Assembly: GCA_027257055.1 (NCBI GenBank)
Contig: JAPVLO010000384.1
Coordinates: 868,001-932,000, forward strand
Direction: 5' to 3'
From: Cephalopachus bancanus
Lineage: Eukaryota; Chordata; Mammalia; Primates; Tarsiidae
Length of the DNA: 64,000 nucleotides
Every line of letters begins with the position of its first letter. The stretch's first letter is position 1. Shown piece by piece: positions 1 through 12,352 of the stretch. The position numbers and the translations under genes were made by a program. Under the pieces are notes generated by a model, which worked only from the letters and a program-made list of their open reading frames with translations, had not been told where the DNA came from and made no database searches.

Positions 1-221
1 CCCTCATAGGAAGAAAACTAGTATGATAGCTTTTAGTGGTTTCTGCCGAGTGACAGTCATAGAAGATATTTGTATTTCAGCCACTTAACAATAATCACTC
101 TGTAAGTTGGTTCTATAAATACATTTTAAAGCTATTACTACAGTATATTACATTCTGTCAGCTAGAGGGAATGGTTACATGCAAAGTAGGGAAGAATGCA
201 AGAGATGAGTTCTAAATTTCT
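1..221. other. Unique intron sequence
   Basis: AT-rich sequence with no gene, RNA or recognisable repeat. It lies to the left of the Alu that forms the edge of the first L1. Confidence 0.5.
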
Positions 222-518
222 GTTTTTATTTTATTTTATTTTTTTGAGTTGGAGTCTCACTCCATCGCCCAGACTGGAGTGCAGTGGCTGCTCCTGGCCA
301 CCGCAGCGTCGACCTGCTGGGCTCCGGCGATCCTTCCGCCTCAGCCTTCCCTGTAGCCGGGATTACAGGCATGCGCTACCACGCCCAGCTGATTTTTTTA
401 TTTATTGTAGAGATGAGGTCTCGTTGCCCAGGCGGGTCTCGAACCCACGGGCTCAGGCAATCCATTCACCTCAGCCTCCCAAAGGCGCGGGATTACAGGC
501 TGAGCCACTGAGCCCGGC
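222..518 (-). mobile_element. Alu, lineage-specific young subfamily
   Basis: A dimeric Alu lies in antisense: a T/A-rich tail, then GAGTTGGAGTCTCACTC, both arms, and an end at AGCCCGGC. It has the shared diagnostic changes of the young family in this window. It sits exactly at the left edge of the antisense L1, with no L1 sequence to its left. Confidence 0.95.
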
Positions 519-898
519 GTGCCCACTTTTTAATGGGGTTATTTGTTCCCCCTGAGATTTGTTTAAGTTCCTTATGGATCCCAGATATCAGTTCTTTTTG
601 TCAGATGAAACGTTTGCAAATCTTTTCTCCCATTCTATAGGTTGTCTATTTATTCTGTTGATAGTTTTTTTTAATTGAAAGTAGGATTTATTGAGAGGAC
701 AGAAAAGCTCCCATAGTGGGAGGGGACCCGAAGGGATTGGTGGATAGTTTTTTGTGTGTGGGTGCAGAAACTCTTTAGTTTTTTTATGTTCTACTTGTCA
801 ATTTTTTTTTTTGCTGCATTTGTTTTTGAGGACTTGGCCATAAATTTGTTGCCTAGACTGATATCCAGAAGAGTGTTTCAGAGGTTTTCTTCTAAGAA

Positions 899-1172
899 TT
901 TTTTTTTTTTTGAGTTGGAGTCTCATTCTGTCGCCCAGGCTAGAGTGCAGTGGCACACTCACGACCACCCCAGCGTCGACCTGCTGGGCTCCGGCGATCC
1001 TTCTGCCTCAGACTTCCAAGTAGTTGGAACTACAGGCATGGGCTACCATGCCCTGCTAATTACTGATTTATTGTAGAGATGAGATCTTGCTAAGTTGCCC
1101 AGGCTTGTCTCGAACCCGTGAACTCAGGCAATTCCACTGTTGGAATTATAGGCTGAGCCACTGAGCCTGGCC
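899..1172 (-). mobile_element. Alu inserted in L1, internally deleted
   Basis: Antisense young-family Alu. The usual stretch between the CAGGCAATTCCACT and GGAATTATAGG blocks of the left arm is shortened. Flanks share a short duplication resembling TTCTTCTAAGAAT. Confidence 0.9.
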
Positions 1173-1567
1173 TCTTCTAGGATTTTTATAGTTTGAGGTT
1201 TTACACTTAAGTCTTTACTCCATCTTGAGTAAATATTTATATATGGTGCGGGGATGGGGTCCAGTTTCATGTTTCTACATATGATCAGGCAGTTTTCCCA
1301 GCACAATTTATTGACTACGGTGTCCTTTCCCCAGTATTTGTTTTCATCGCCTTTTTCAAAGATCAGTTGGTTGCAGGTCAGCAGCTTTATTTCTGGGTTC
1401 TCTATCCTGTTCTGCTGGTCTATGTGTTTATTTTTGTACCAGTACCACAATGTTTTGGCCGTGCATCTAGTAAAGTCTGCAAGTTCAATAACTTGGTGCC
1501 TCCAGGTTTGTTCTTGTTTAGGATTGTTTTGGTTATTTATTACTGCCACATGAATTTGTTTTTGGTT

Positions 1568-1850
1568 TTTTTTTTTGAGTTGGAGTCTCACTCGGTCGCC
1601 CAGACTGGAGTGCAGTGGCCGCTCCCGGCCACCGCAGCCTCGACCTGCTGGGCTCCGGCCATCCTTCCGCCTCAGCCTTCCGAGTAGCCAGAATTACAGG
1701 CGCGCGTTACCACGCCCAGCTGATTTTTTTATTTATTGTAGAGATGAGGTCTCGCTGCCCAGGCGGGTCTCGAACCCGTGGGCTCAGGCAATCCACTCAC
1801 CTCAGCCTCCCAAAGGCTCGGGATTACAGGCTGAGCCACCGAGCTCGGCT
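1568..1850 (-). mobile_element. Alu inserted in L1
   Basis: Antisense young-family Alu with target-site duplications resembling TGCCACATGAATTTGTTT on the left and TGCCATATGAATTTAAG on the right, so it is a clean insertion into the older L1. Confidence 0.95.
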
Positions 1851-2094
1851 TGCCATATGAATTTAAGTTTTTTTTTTTTCTAGAATAATGCTGGTGGTTT
1901 TATAGGAATTGCACTGAATCTGTAGATTGCTTTGGGCAATATAAACATTGTAACAATATTGATTCTTCCAATCCATGAATATGGAACGTTTTTCCATTGG
2001 TTCGCGTCCTCTTCGATTTCTTTCAGCAGTGTTTCCTAGTTCCTGTTGTAGCGATCTTTTACCTTTACCTCCTTCGTTAGATGTTTTCCTAGGG

Positions 2095-2097
<3 letters not shown>

Positions 2098-2132
<35 letters not shown>
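2098..2132 (+). repeat. (GT)n microsatellite
   Basis: About 17 uninterrupted GT units within the antisense L1 ORF2 region. Confidence 0.95.
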
Positions 2133-2134
<2 letters not shown>

Positions 2135-3971
2135 CTATGTTAATGAGATTGCGTTCTTGATTTGTTTCTCGACTTGAATGTTGCTATTGAACAGAAATGT
2201 TACTGATCTTTGAATGTTGATTTTGTATCCCAAGACTTTTCTGATGTAGCTTACTATCTGGTCAAGTGGAAACTTTAGGCTTTTCTAAATATAGAATCTT
2301 ATTATCTGTGAAGAGAGATGATTTGATTTGAATACCTTTTCTCTTTTTCTTTTTAGACAACTTTAATTTTTTCTCTTACCAAATTGCTCTGTCTAGGACT
2401 TCCAGTACTACGTTGAATAGGAGGGGTGAGAGTGGACATCCTTACCTTATCTTCAGTTCTTAGGGGAAACGTTTCCAGCTTCTGCTGTTCAGTATGATGT
2501 CAGCCATGGGTTTGTCACAGATGTCTTTTATTATTTTGAGGTGTATTCCTTCAATGCTTAGACTTGAATTTCTTCCTGTTTTGATCATGGGAGGTTGTGT
2601 ATTTCCAGGAAGTTATCAGTTTTCTCTAGATTTTCTTGCTTACATATACATAGATGTTCAAAACAGTCACTGGGAATCTTTTGTATTTTTTCGGATTAGG
2701 TTGTAATGTTGCTTTTTCTCTTCCCGATTATATTTATTTGGATTTTTTCTCTCTCTTTTTTTGTTAATCTGGCCAGTTGTTTGTCAGTCTTGTTTATCTT
2801 TTCAAAGAACCAACCATTTGATTTGTTGATCCCATGTATGTTTTTTTTGGGGGGGTTGATTTTGTTTACTTCTGCTCTGATTTTAGTGGTTTCTTTTCTT
2901 CTGTTTTCTTTGGATTCATTTGTTCTTATTTTTCTAGTTTCCTTAGATGCAACATTAGGTTGTTTGAGCTCTTTCTATTTTCTTGACGTGGGTGTGGGTG
3001 TGTACTGTAATAAATTTTCCACTTAGCACTGTTTTAGCAGAATCCCAGAGTTCTGGTATGTTGTGTCTTTATTTTCAATGTTTCAAGGAATTTTTAAATT
3101 TCTGTCTTGGTTTTGTGATTTACTCAAAAATTATTCAGGAGCAAGTTGTTTCGCTTCCATGCATTTATGTGGCTTTGGGAGTTCCTCGTGTTTATTTCTA
3201 CATTCATTCTGCTAGGATCAGAGAAGGTGCTTAGTATAATTTTGATTTTTTGGAATTTATTAAGGTTTGATTGATGGCTGGGCATGCGGTTGATCTTAGA
3301 GTATGTTTCATGTATAGATAAAATGACTATATATTCTGTGATTATTGGGTGAAGTATTCTACAATTATCTAGATCCAATTGGTCAATTGTTAAATTTAAT
3401 TCTTAATTTCTTTGTTAGTTTTCTGCCTTGATGATATGTCTAGTGCTGTTAGTGCGGTCTTGAAGTCCTGCACAATTATTGTGCGACTGTCTAATGCCCT
3501 TTCTTAGTTTTACTAGGAATTATTTTATGAACCTGGGTATTCCAGTGCTGGGTGTATATATATTATGATAGTAATTACTTCTTGCTAGATTGAGCCCTTT
3601 ATCATTATGTAGCGCCCTTCATTGTTTTTTTAAAAACTTTATTTTGCTGTTATGGGTTTTCTGTTTTATTGGAAACAAGAACAGAGACTCTGCTGTTTTT
3701 TGGTTTTGTTTTGCATGATAGATCTTTCTCCATTCCTTTACCTGGAACCAATGGGTGTCTTTAGAGGTGAACTGAGTCTCCGGGAGATAGTAGGAGGATG
3801 GGTCTTATTTTTGAAATCCTGTTTGCCACTCTGTGTCTTTTAAGCAGATCATTAAGGCTGTTCACATTCAAGTTTACTGTAGATATGTGATAATTTGTTT
3901 CTGTCATAATGTTGTTAAGAACTGGCATTATATTCTCAGCTTTGTGGTTGATTTGTATGGTTTATTGTGCT

Positions 3972-4345
3972 TCCCCCCCTTAATTTTTATTTTGAAATTG
4001 TGGGGTACAGTTCAGGGTTAGGTATACAAATGTTCCTCATGCAGGTATCCTTATTGATGAGGCGTGGCCCCCCCCTTCCCCAGGTGGATATTGACTATTG
4101 TCAATCCCAGCTCCCCACCCCACACCCCGCTCCCTGCAGTTTCCTGCTACTTTCAATCACTTTCCTACAGTAATACGGTCGTTGTTCAAGGTCCACTTAT
4201 GAGTGAGAACATGTGGTACTCAGCTCTCTGTTTTTGTGAGAGATCATTCAGTATTATAAACTCTAATTCCATCCAGGTTGCTGAGAAGTTCATGATTTTG
4301 CTCTTCTTTATGGCTGTGTAGTATTCCATTGTATTTGTTAGGTGG
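3972..4345 (-). mobile_element. 5'-truncated L1 tail nested in L1
   Basis: Antisense copy of the lineage-specific L1 3' end: a tail reading TACAGTTCAGGGTTAGGTAT, then the 3'UTR and the last part of ORF2. The host L1 resumes at about 4346-4360. Confidence 0.8.
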
Positions 4346-5456
4346 TATCATCCGAAGTCTTTTAAGCATCTCATAGGACTGGTCTAGAGGTGATGAATTC
4401 CCTTAGGTTTGTCTGTAAAGGACTTTATTTCGCCTTCATTTATGGTGAGCCAGGCTGTAGGCCTGTAGATAGCACTTAAAAACGAGGACAGGTAGCCACG
4501 GTTGTGCTCTTAGGGGACCAGGACCCCTGGACCTGGCCACAGTAACCAGGCAGGGGTGGGCCCCCTTTGCTCTTTGAGGGCCTGAAATCAGCAATCTGCA
4601 TCTGCATCTGTGGAAGCAGCCAAGATGGGGAGGGTGAGGGGCATCAGACCGCCCATTTTTCCCTTTATTTCACCTGCGGGGTCTGCCCTGGAGGTACATG
4701 CAAATGCCCAGTGCACAGCAGAGCCATGGAGAGGTTAGTGAATGTGGTGGCTGGCTTCTCTGAGCACGGTGGGGCTCTGTCACAGCATGTGAGTGCCTGT
4801 GGGATCTCTGTGTTCTCAGTGGGCCAGAAGCAGCTGATTCTTGTGCCAGAAGGAAGTTGCGATGGGAAGGGTGTGTGGTGCCCTGACTCCTTGTTGCTTT
4901 TGAATATTGCAGCTGTGGCATCAGCGCTGGGGACACACAGTATCCCTCTGCTGGATGGCTCCCTCCCTGGCCCTGAGGCAACAGCTTCTGCAGCTGTGGC
5001 AGTGTTTGACTTTCACAGAAGAATGCTGAATCTCCCGCCTTGGTGGGTGGTGGCAGCTGGTGGTGGGATCAAGGGTCTGAGGGTTTCCATGTGGGCTTGA
5101 GCAGTACACATGCACAGCTGCTGGTCAGGGCTCTGTCTTGATCTGGGCATCCCTGTATTGCCTCTCTGGTGAGTTGGATTACAAGGGTCTGAGGTTGTGG
5201 TGTGGGTTCGTGGGGGTTTCTCACTCACACACTCCTTCAGCACGTTGGGGGCACTCCCATGACTCCATGCTTGGTCCAGTTTGGCTTGCTGTCTGATTTC
5301 AATGTATTCCACTTGCCACGGATCTTATCACTTCTCTGGTGGATCCTGGGGTATGTGCTTGGTTATCCTGCTCGGAGTGTTAAAATTCTCTCCCTCTGTG
5401 TGTTCCTCTCTGTGAGAGAGACGCTCTAGTTGCTTCTAGTTGGTCATCTTGATCCC

Positions 5457-6866
5457 CCTCTTGTTTCTTCTGCTTTTATTTTACCAAAGATTTTGAAAAA
5501 TTTGTGAAATTTATTGATGAAAATAAGCTGTATTTAAATAAATTATGGCTTAATCAATATTAACATGAAATCATAAAAAATTCAACTATACAGGGCATGT
5601 TGTAGAGTGAAGGTGGTGGTGGGGAAGAGAATTTGTGGCATCCTGCAAAGGCTGAATGCAGACAAAATGTGAATACTAAGAAGGAAGTCTGAATAACCCA
5701 GGCAACAGATTGTTATTTACTGTCTGAATAAAGAAAGTATATTCAAACAACTCTCCTCACCTGCAGTGAAGACTGCCAATGACTATCTTTCTGAAGATAA
5801 AATGTTGCACTGAGTGAAAGGGTGAAATGCCAAAAATGGAATCACCTTAACTAAAGTGCAGCTATTTTAAACTGATTAGCTCTGTCATGCCTTCTTAGAA
5901 TATTGCCAAGCTTTCCCTCTCATCACTAGCCAAGGACAGAACTGGTTTCCCTGAGGTAGCTATTGATAATTGTTTTGTATCCCCCTTGGTACTGATTACT
6001 TTCCTATTCCAAGTATTTTTCTTCCAGCCATAAAGGGCCAACCTGATCTAATCTATTGTGATGAGTCCTTTGTGACGGACATGATACAGACCACCACCCC
6101 ATCACCACGTTGACCTGCCCCACCCAAAGGAAGCTTTAAAAGCATTCAACCTCAAGTACTGGTGACCATTGCTTTCTTTAAGCTCTGGCCTGCTCTCCAA
6201 TTTTGAAGAGGTGGGTCCACCTTCTCTTTCTCTAATCTACCTTTTAAATAAACTATCTTTCCCAATCTAATTTCTGTGCAACCCTTTGCCTCTTACCCTT
6301 GACACTGACCCACTGACCTAGCATTGAGGAAGTTCACATTTTGCATCTATGACTCTGAATCAACCATAGCACTTTAAGTTCCTACTGCCACCAAAAAGAA
6401 AGGTTGGAAACATCACCATATCTAAAATACAGGTACATCATTATTATTAATATCCATCTATCTTCTATCATCCATTCCTTGTCCATTTATCCATTCATCT
6501 AGAGAATGTCCCTGGAGCAAAGGAACACAAGAAAATGAATAAAAGTGTAAAAAGACAGAGTGAATCTGCTTCAACTCAAGGGCAGGTAAAACAGATAACT
6601 AGATCATGAACACGTCAGCGCTATGTGGGAACTATTCCAAGTGATTATGCTATTTAGTACTTTACTAAAACGGATAGATTTGGGTACACAGGAGATATTT
6701 CTCTGGTGCACTCAAATCTATCAGTTTCAATAACATTCTAAGCAGAAAAATAAGCAATTTTATATCAACTTTAGAATTACTTAATACATAAAGAGAGAAC
6801 TCCTACTTTTAATTAAGCGCAAAGAATAAAAGGACATTTTTTAAACACAGTGACCCATGTATTTGT
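5457..6866. other. Intron sequence without recognised gene
   Basis: AT-rich sequence. A stretch at about 6050-6300 with TTTAAATAAACTATC and a pyrimidine-rich end could be a decayed LTR, but I cannot assign a family. I see no exon. Confidence 0.4.
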
Positions 6867-6892
6867 GGTTCCCACAATATATATACATATAT

Positions 6893-7171
6893 TTTTGAGT
6901 TGGAGTCTCACTCTGTCACCCACATTGGAGTGCAGTGGCACACTCCCGGCCACCGCTGCCTCGACCTGCTGGGCTCTGGCTATCTTTCCTCATCAGCTTT
7001 CCAAGTAGCCGGAACTACAGGTGTGCACTACCATGCCTGGCTAATTTTTTGATTGTAGAGATGAGGTCTTACCAAGTTGCCCAGGCAGGTCTCGAACCTG
7101 CGGGCTCAGGCAATCCACTTGCCTTGGTCTCCCAAAGTGCTGGGGTTACACACTGAGCCACCAAGCCCGGC
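6893..7171 (-). mobile_element. Alu, young subfamily
   Basis: Antisense dimer with short target-site duplications GGTTCCCACAATAT on both sides. Confidence 0.95.
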
Positions 7172-7796
7172 TGGTTCCCACAATATTGAACTTGGAGTGA
7201 CTGGATAGCAAAGACCAGTCAGCTGATGCTAGCTGAGATCACTCAGCAGATGCTTGCTGAGCAAAGTTAAATGATGCTACTCAGTGCCATATCGCTACTC
7301 AACAACGGGGTCCCTTATTTGGGCTCTGAGTTGATCCTAGCCCTGTTTGTCTCAAAGTTATCTCTTGCCCTTCCTTCACTCTACTTTGTTTCAGAGAGGT
7401 GGGAGTGGGTTGCTGACTCCCGTAGTTTGTGAATCAAAGGCAACTGTGCAATCTGGTTTCTGGCTGGATTTGGCCTAATGAGGCACTGGCAGGAATGGGT
7501 AAGAAGTAGGGATATGTCTTCTCTTCCCTCTGCACATCAAGTGGTTGCTCCAGTAACAGTTTTTTCTCTGTAGCTCCAGTTTCCATTTGGGAGGCATCCC
7601 AGCCTTCCAGCTTCTGGGGAACTGGCTGCTGAACTCTGGTGATACTGTCTTCTCTCTTGGTTTTTCTAGCTTAGGGGCAGTTGAAGCATCCTGCTCTTCC
7701 TAATCTCTGGGTAGCCTCTTTTTCCTGTTTGGTTTCTGGTTCTTCTTCCATCTGAGCATCACATTCCCTACATTAAATTCGGGTCTCAAAATCAAC
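7172..7796. other. Unique intron sequence
   Basis: No gene or clear repeat. A direct near-repeat around 7215-7265 (CAGCTGATGCTAGCTGAG, CAGCAGATGCTTGCTGAG) is the only visible structure. Confidence 0.45.
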
Positions 7797-7951
7797 ACAT
7801 AGTGGTAGCACACGCCTGTAGTTCCAGCTACTCGGAAGGCTGAGACGGAAGGATCGCCAGAACCCAGCAGGTCGACACTGGAGTGGCCGTGAGCATGCCA
7901 CTGCACTCCAGCCTGGGGGACAGAGTGAGACTCCAACTCAAAAAAAAAAAC
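7797..7951 (+). mobile_element. Alu right monomer only
   Basis: Only the right arm is present, from GTGGTAGCACACGCC through GAGACTCCAACTC and a poly-A. It has young-family features (AGGATCGCC, CCAACTC) but no left arm, so it is 5'-truncated or a free right monomer. Confidence 0.85.
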
Positions 7952-8335
7952 CAAAGATGCGATATATATACACAATGGAACACTATTCAGCCGCAAAAAA
8001 GCATACAATGCTGTCATTTGCAGCAACAAACTTATTTCACTTAACCTAAAGAATATTGTGTTAAGTGACATAAGCCAGACACAGAAAGACAAAGTCCATG
8101 TGGCTTCACTTGCACCGTGTGTGGAGTCTAAAAAAAGTGGAACTCATATGAGTGGAGAGCAGAAGGGTGGTTATCAGGGACTGTATGTAGAGGGTTAGGA
8201 CTGGGGAAATGTTTCAGAAGATACAACATTTCAGTTAGATAGAAGGAATGATTTCAAGAGATCGCTTGAAGAGCACGGTGAGTCTATCTAATAACAATGT
8301 AGTATTGTGCTCTTAAAAACCTTCTAAGAGAATGG
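7952..8335 (+). mobile_element. L1 3' fragment, older
   Basis: Sense L1 3' end of an older type (GGAACACTATTCAGCCGCAAAAAAG; AGTGACATAAGCCAGACACAG; then 3'UTR). It follows directly after the poly-A of the Alu monomer. Confidence 0.75.
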
Positions 8336-8756
8336 ATTTTTAAGTATTCTTACTACAAATAAATGATTAGTATGACAGGTAATATATATATATAAATTAG
8401 CTCTATTTAATCAAGACACATTGTGCATATATTATCATGCAAATAATAGTTTGAGCCATTTGAAATTGCTGGTATTTATCTGTTTTTGGCCTAGAATGAG
8501 ACAACCTAATGTCCGAAGTGATTTCGTTTTTCTGGTTAGATTCTCGCTAATATAGATAACTAAGGAAGGGATCCCTTACGCTGAAAAGAGACTTTAAAAT
8601 GTTGATCCTGGTAGAAAGGGTGCAACAGACCTAGGGCATGGGGGCCCAGGATATTGTACCTGGATGGGTAAAGAGGCAGAACCACCTAGCTGATCCAGGG
8701 AGTAGACACACAGATGGCCAATGTTTTCCAAGTGGGATCAGACAGAGAGCATAATT
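8336..8756. other. Unique intron sequence
   Basis: AT-rich, with a short TATATATATA run; nothing else recognised. Confidence 0.4.
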
Positions 8757-8764
8757 TTTTTCCT

Positions 8765-9053
8765 CTTTTTTTTTGAGTTGGAGTCTCACTCTCACCCAGT
8801 CTGGAGTGCAGTGGCACGCTCCTGGCCACCACAGCCACGACCTGCTGGACTCAGGCGATCCTTCCACCTCAACCTTCCAAGTAGCTGGAACTACAGGTAT
8901 GCGCCACCACGCCCGGCTAGTTTTTTTGATTTATTGTAGAGATGAGGTCTCGCCAAGTTGCCCAGGCTAGTCTCAAACCCCTAGGCTCAGGCAATCCTCT
9001 CACCTCAGCCTCCCAAAGTACTTGGATTATAGGCGTGAGCCACCATGTCCGGC
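8765..9053 (-). mobile_element. Alu
   Basis: Antisense dimer ending at ATGTCCGGCC. It keeps the CGTGAGCCACC form, so it is an intermediate and not the youngest subtype. Confidence 0.95.
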
Positions 9054-9104
9054 CTCTGTTTTTATCTTTTTGTTTATTATTTTCCTTAAAAAATGTTTTA
9101 TTCC

Positions 9105-9560
9105 TTTAAAATTTTTTTTAAAAATTTCTTAATTTTAGTGGTTTTGGGGTAGATGGATGTACTGCATTGTGCTAAGAAAGTCTGGGCTTTCAGTGTACTC
9201 ATCACCCCCACTAGAGCACATTGCACCCAGTAAGTGATTCTTCATCTCTTCCCCTCTACCCATTCTCTCCCTTCTGGGGCTCCAATGTCCCATCCACTAC
9301 TTTATATGCTTCTGCAGACCCTTAATTTAGCTCCCACTCGTAAGTGAGAACATGTGACGTTTTCTACTTCTGCATTACTTTGCTTAGGATGATGGTCTTG
9401 AATTCCATCCAAGTTGCTGCAAAAGGCATGATTTTTCATTCTTGTTTATGGCTGAATAGTATCCACGGTATGTACCATTTTCAGTTACCACTGGTCAGTT
9501 GATGGGCATTGAGGTTGATTCCGCATCTTGGCTATTGTGACTTGTGCTGCAATAAGGTGT
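9105..9560 (-). mobile_element. L1 3' fragment, antisense
   Basis: Antisense L1 3'UTR and ORF2 end: CTCGTAAGTGAGAACATGTG, TTTATGGCTGAATAGTAT, GGCTATTGTGACTTGTGCTG. It is cut off by the following sense Alu. Confidence 0.85.
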
Positions 9561-9561
9561 T

Positions 9562-9852
9562 GGCCGGGCTCGGTGGCTCAGCCTGTAATCCCAGGGCTTT
9601 GGGAGGCCAAGGTGAGTGAATTGCCTGAGCCCGTGGGTTCGAGACCTGCCTGGACAACTTGGTGAGACCTCATCTCTACAATAAATCAAAAAATTGGCCG
9701 GGCATGGTGGTGCGTGCCTGTAGTTCCAGCTACTTAGAAGGTTGAGGTGGAAGGATCGCCAGAGTCCAGCAGGTCGGGACTGCGGTGGCTGGGAGCGGCC
9801 ACTGCCCTGCAGTCTGGGCGACGGAGTGAGACTCCAACTCAAAAAAAAAAAA
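9562..9852 (+). mobile_element. Alu, young subfamily
   Basis: Sense dimer from GGCCGGGCTCGGTGGCTCAG to a poly-A. Confidence 0.95.
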
Positions 9853-10916
9853 GAGTGCAGGGGTCTTCTTTGGATAATGATGAGACTATAATTTTAAATA
9901 TAGTCTTCCCTGGCTGAGTCCTTAGGGAAGAAAATATAGAAAGCTGATTCCAGAATCCCCCTGAAAAGTTTGAATATTTCAGTGACTCCGTGAAAAACGT
10001 AAACCATTTCTCATGTAACACAATGCTTTCATGATCTCCAACATCCCTTTTACTGTCCTCATAAACACCCCTGCCTATACTGTTTCGGTTGCTTTCTGGA
10101 CTGCTTTGACCCTATTCCTCCGTTATCTGGCTCCAGGCTGGACACACTTGAGGCGGTTCTACTCACAGAACCCAGGGTCTGTGAGACTCAGTCCTGCTTG
10201 AGCTGAGCCATACTGGATCTTGGGGTAAAGGGGAAATGTGCCCCACTATATGTATCCATCAAGATATCCTCTCATGCTTTAAAGAAAAAAGAAAAAGTCA
10301 GCAAGATTGCCATACTAAGAAAACACGAAAACATGTGAAGTCCTACCTTGCCTGATCTGTGGAGGGACGAGGGCCTTGCAAGCTGGGAACCTTGGGCAGA
10401 TTGAAAAATAACGGTTCCCATCACACGATAATGTGATAACGAATGAGATCAAACCAACAGTGGCTCATCTACTTAAAATTTTGGCACTTGCTCATCTTTT
10501 TTGGCTACTAATTTCGATTTTTTTGAAATATTACATTTACATACTGTCTTGATCCCTGAGTTTTTGGCTCTCCTTAAATTTTGCACCTGAGACTAATCCC
10601 AGCCCTACTTGCAGAGAGGGGGTGTGGAGAAGAGGCAAGTCTGTGCAGAAATTCATGAGAAAAGATTCCAGGGAATTGAAAAAAAAAAAAAAATCCCAAT
10701 ATGAACTGAAAGTCTGAGAAAGCAAAAAAGAAAACAAAAACCAGGTCCATCAATGCCTGGGCATACTGGCCTTGAAATGGTGGTGAGGTCACGGAAGGCT
10801 CAGACCTAGATAGGGATATGCATAAAGGTTTGCAAAGAAAATTTGAAGTTGGGAAAATGGCTGTAGAGGAGAAAGAGGCTCGTGATATAGCTTGTCCTTA
10901 GCAAGCAGAGTAGTTA
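9853..10916. other. Unique intron sequence
   Basis: No gene or repeat recognised apart from a short poly-A at 10679-10693. Confidence 0.45.
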
Positions 10917-10932
10917 TTAAAAATGAAAGCTG

Positions 10933-11440
10933 GGTCACAAGGAAGAACTTAAGTCATTCTATAAAAAAGATACCTGCACACTCATATTTGCTTCAGCTCT
11001 GTTCACAATAGCAAAAGCATGGACCCAACTGTGTTGCCCATCGAAGCTGGACTGGATTAAAAAAAAGTGGTAGAAATACACAATGGAATATTATGCAGTC
11101 ATAAAGAGGGACAAACATGTGGACTTTGCAGCAACTTGGATGGATTTAGAGTCGATCATAGTCAGTTATCTATCACAGAAACAAAGAGCAGAGTACCATA
11201 TGTTCTCACTCATAAGCGGACCTTGAACAATTATCTAATACTATAAGAAAGGGATTGGCAGTAGTGGGAAACTGTCAGGGGTGGAAGGGTGGGATTGGCA
11301 GTTGAGGGAAACTGTCAGGGAAGGGAGGGGCACACCTCATCAGTAAGGGTGCTTGCATAATCAGCGTTTGTATACCTAACCCTGAATTGTGCCCCACATC
11401 TTTAAAATTTAACAAAAGGAATCTTAAAAAAAAAACCCAT
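10933..11440 (+). mobile_element. 5'-truncated L1 (lineage-specific tail)
   Basis: Starts inside the ORF2 C-terminus and ends CCTAACCCTGAATTGTGCCC plus an A-rich tail. Imperfect duplications resembling TTAAAAATGAAAGCTG flank it. Confidence 0.85.
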
Positions 11441-11446
11441 TAAAAA

Positions 11447-12336
11447 ATAATGAAAGCTGAGAGACATCATTACAGGGATATTACTATAAAGTGAATAAAA
11501 CATCACATTGGATATCTTGCCAAGGTCCAGAGGAGGAAGCAGAAAGGGTTAACAGTGAGGAGAAAAGACCAGACTCCTCACGGGAGAAACAAATTGAGAA
11601 ATTCATTCATTTGTGTGTGAAGGCTGCAAACTTAAAAACAAAAACAAAATAAACAAAACAAGCAGATAAACTAATGAAACCTCATGAATCTAATGCAGCA
11701 CGAGTATTTCATCCCTTCCCTGTATTGTGAACAATGGATCAAATTGCCTCATCAATGAGACTCTTCACGTGTAGCTGAATCTCAGGAAATTGTTCTCACA
11801 ATCTTGTTTGTAGCCCGGCATCAGAGGCGCTTGCCGGTGAGACTCCCAAGCAGTGAGTTCTGTTTCCCATAGTGAATACGGAGACAGCTAAGCCCTGGGT
11901 CGTGCAGAACCAGTTTCCTTTTTTCTTGGCTAGGCCTAAATTCCTCTTTGCCTAAGAAACAAAAAAACCTCATTGGGAAGGACGGTCAGTGAAAAGATTC
12001 TCTGGGAGCGAAAGGCCCTTCATCCTCTGTCATTGCCCAGGAAGATGGGGGGTATCTTTTGACTTCAGCCTGGCACCAAAATCTTGTTGCTGAAGTCTTC
12101 TGACTCTCGTTTCCGAGGGAAACCACTCAACATATTCACCCTTTTAGGGAAATGTGGAAATCTTGGGTAAAGCATATCAGAAAAGGAGCAGATTACAGGT
12201 GCAAGTGCAGTACCAGGCTGACCTTGTCCAACTTAACATGTAAACCTGCCTCCTTTGTTAGTTCTGCTTTTCTCTTTTCCCTGAGTTAGTAAGTCCTCTT
12301 TTGCATCCCAGGATCTTGATGAAGCATTCGTCTTTT
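11447..12336. other. Unique intron sequence
   Basis: No gene or clear repeat seen. Confidence 0.4.
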
Positions 12337-12352
12337 AAATTGGGTCTCCCGC

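Larger units (their letters stand above)
519..5456 (-). mobile_element. L1, nearly full-length, antisense, 3' end missing
   Basis: Antisense ORF2 sequence starts at 519 and continues through endonuclease-region text near 3900, ORF1-like sequence at 4360-4460, and GC-richer 5'UTR-like sequence to 5456. There the opposite strand begins GGGGATCAAGATGACCAAC, a typical L1 5' start. Stops and small indels break both ORFs. Two Alus (899-1172 and 1568-1850) and a second L1 tail (3972-4345) are inserted. The L1 3'UTR and poly-A are absent; an Alu occupies that edge. Confidence 0.85.

Noticed and set aside
1124..1591. 155-codon minus-strand frame
   Set aside because: A mixture of Alu and decayed L1 ORF2 sequence, not an independent gene.
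4567..5100. 177-codon plus-strand frame
   Set aside because: Lies within the 5'UTR region of the antisense L1; no splice context and no family resemblance.
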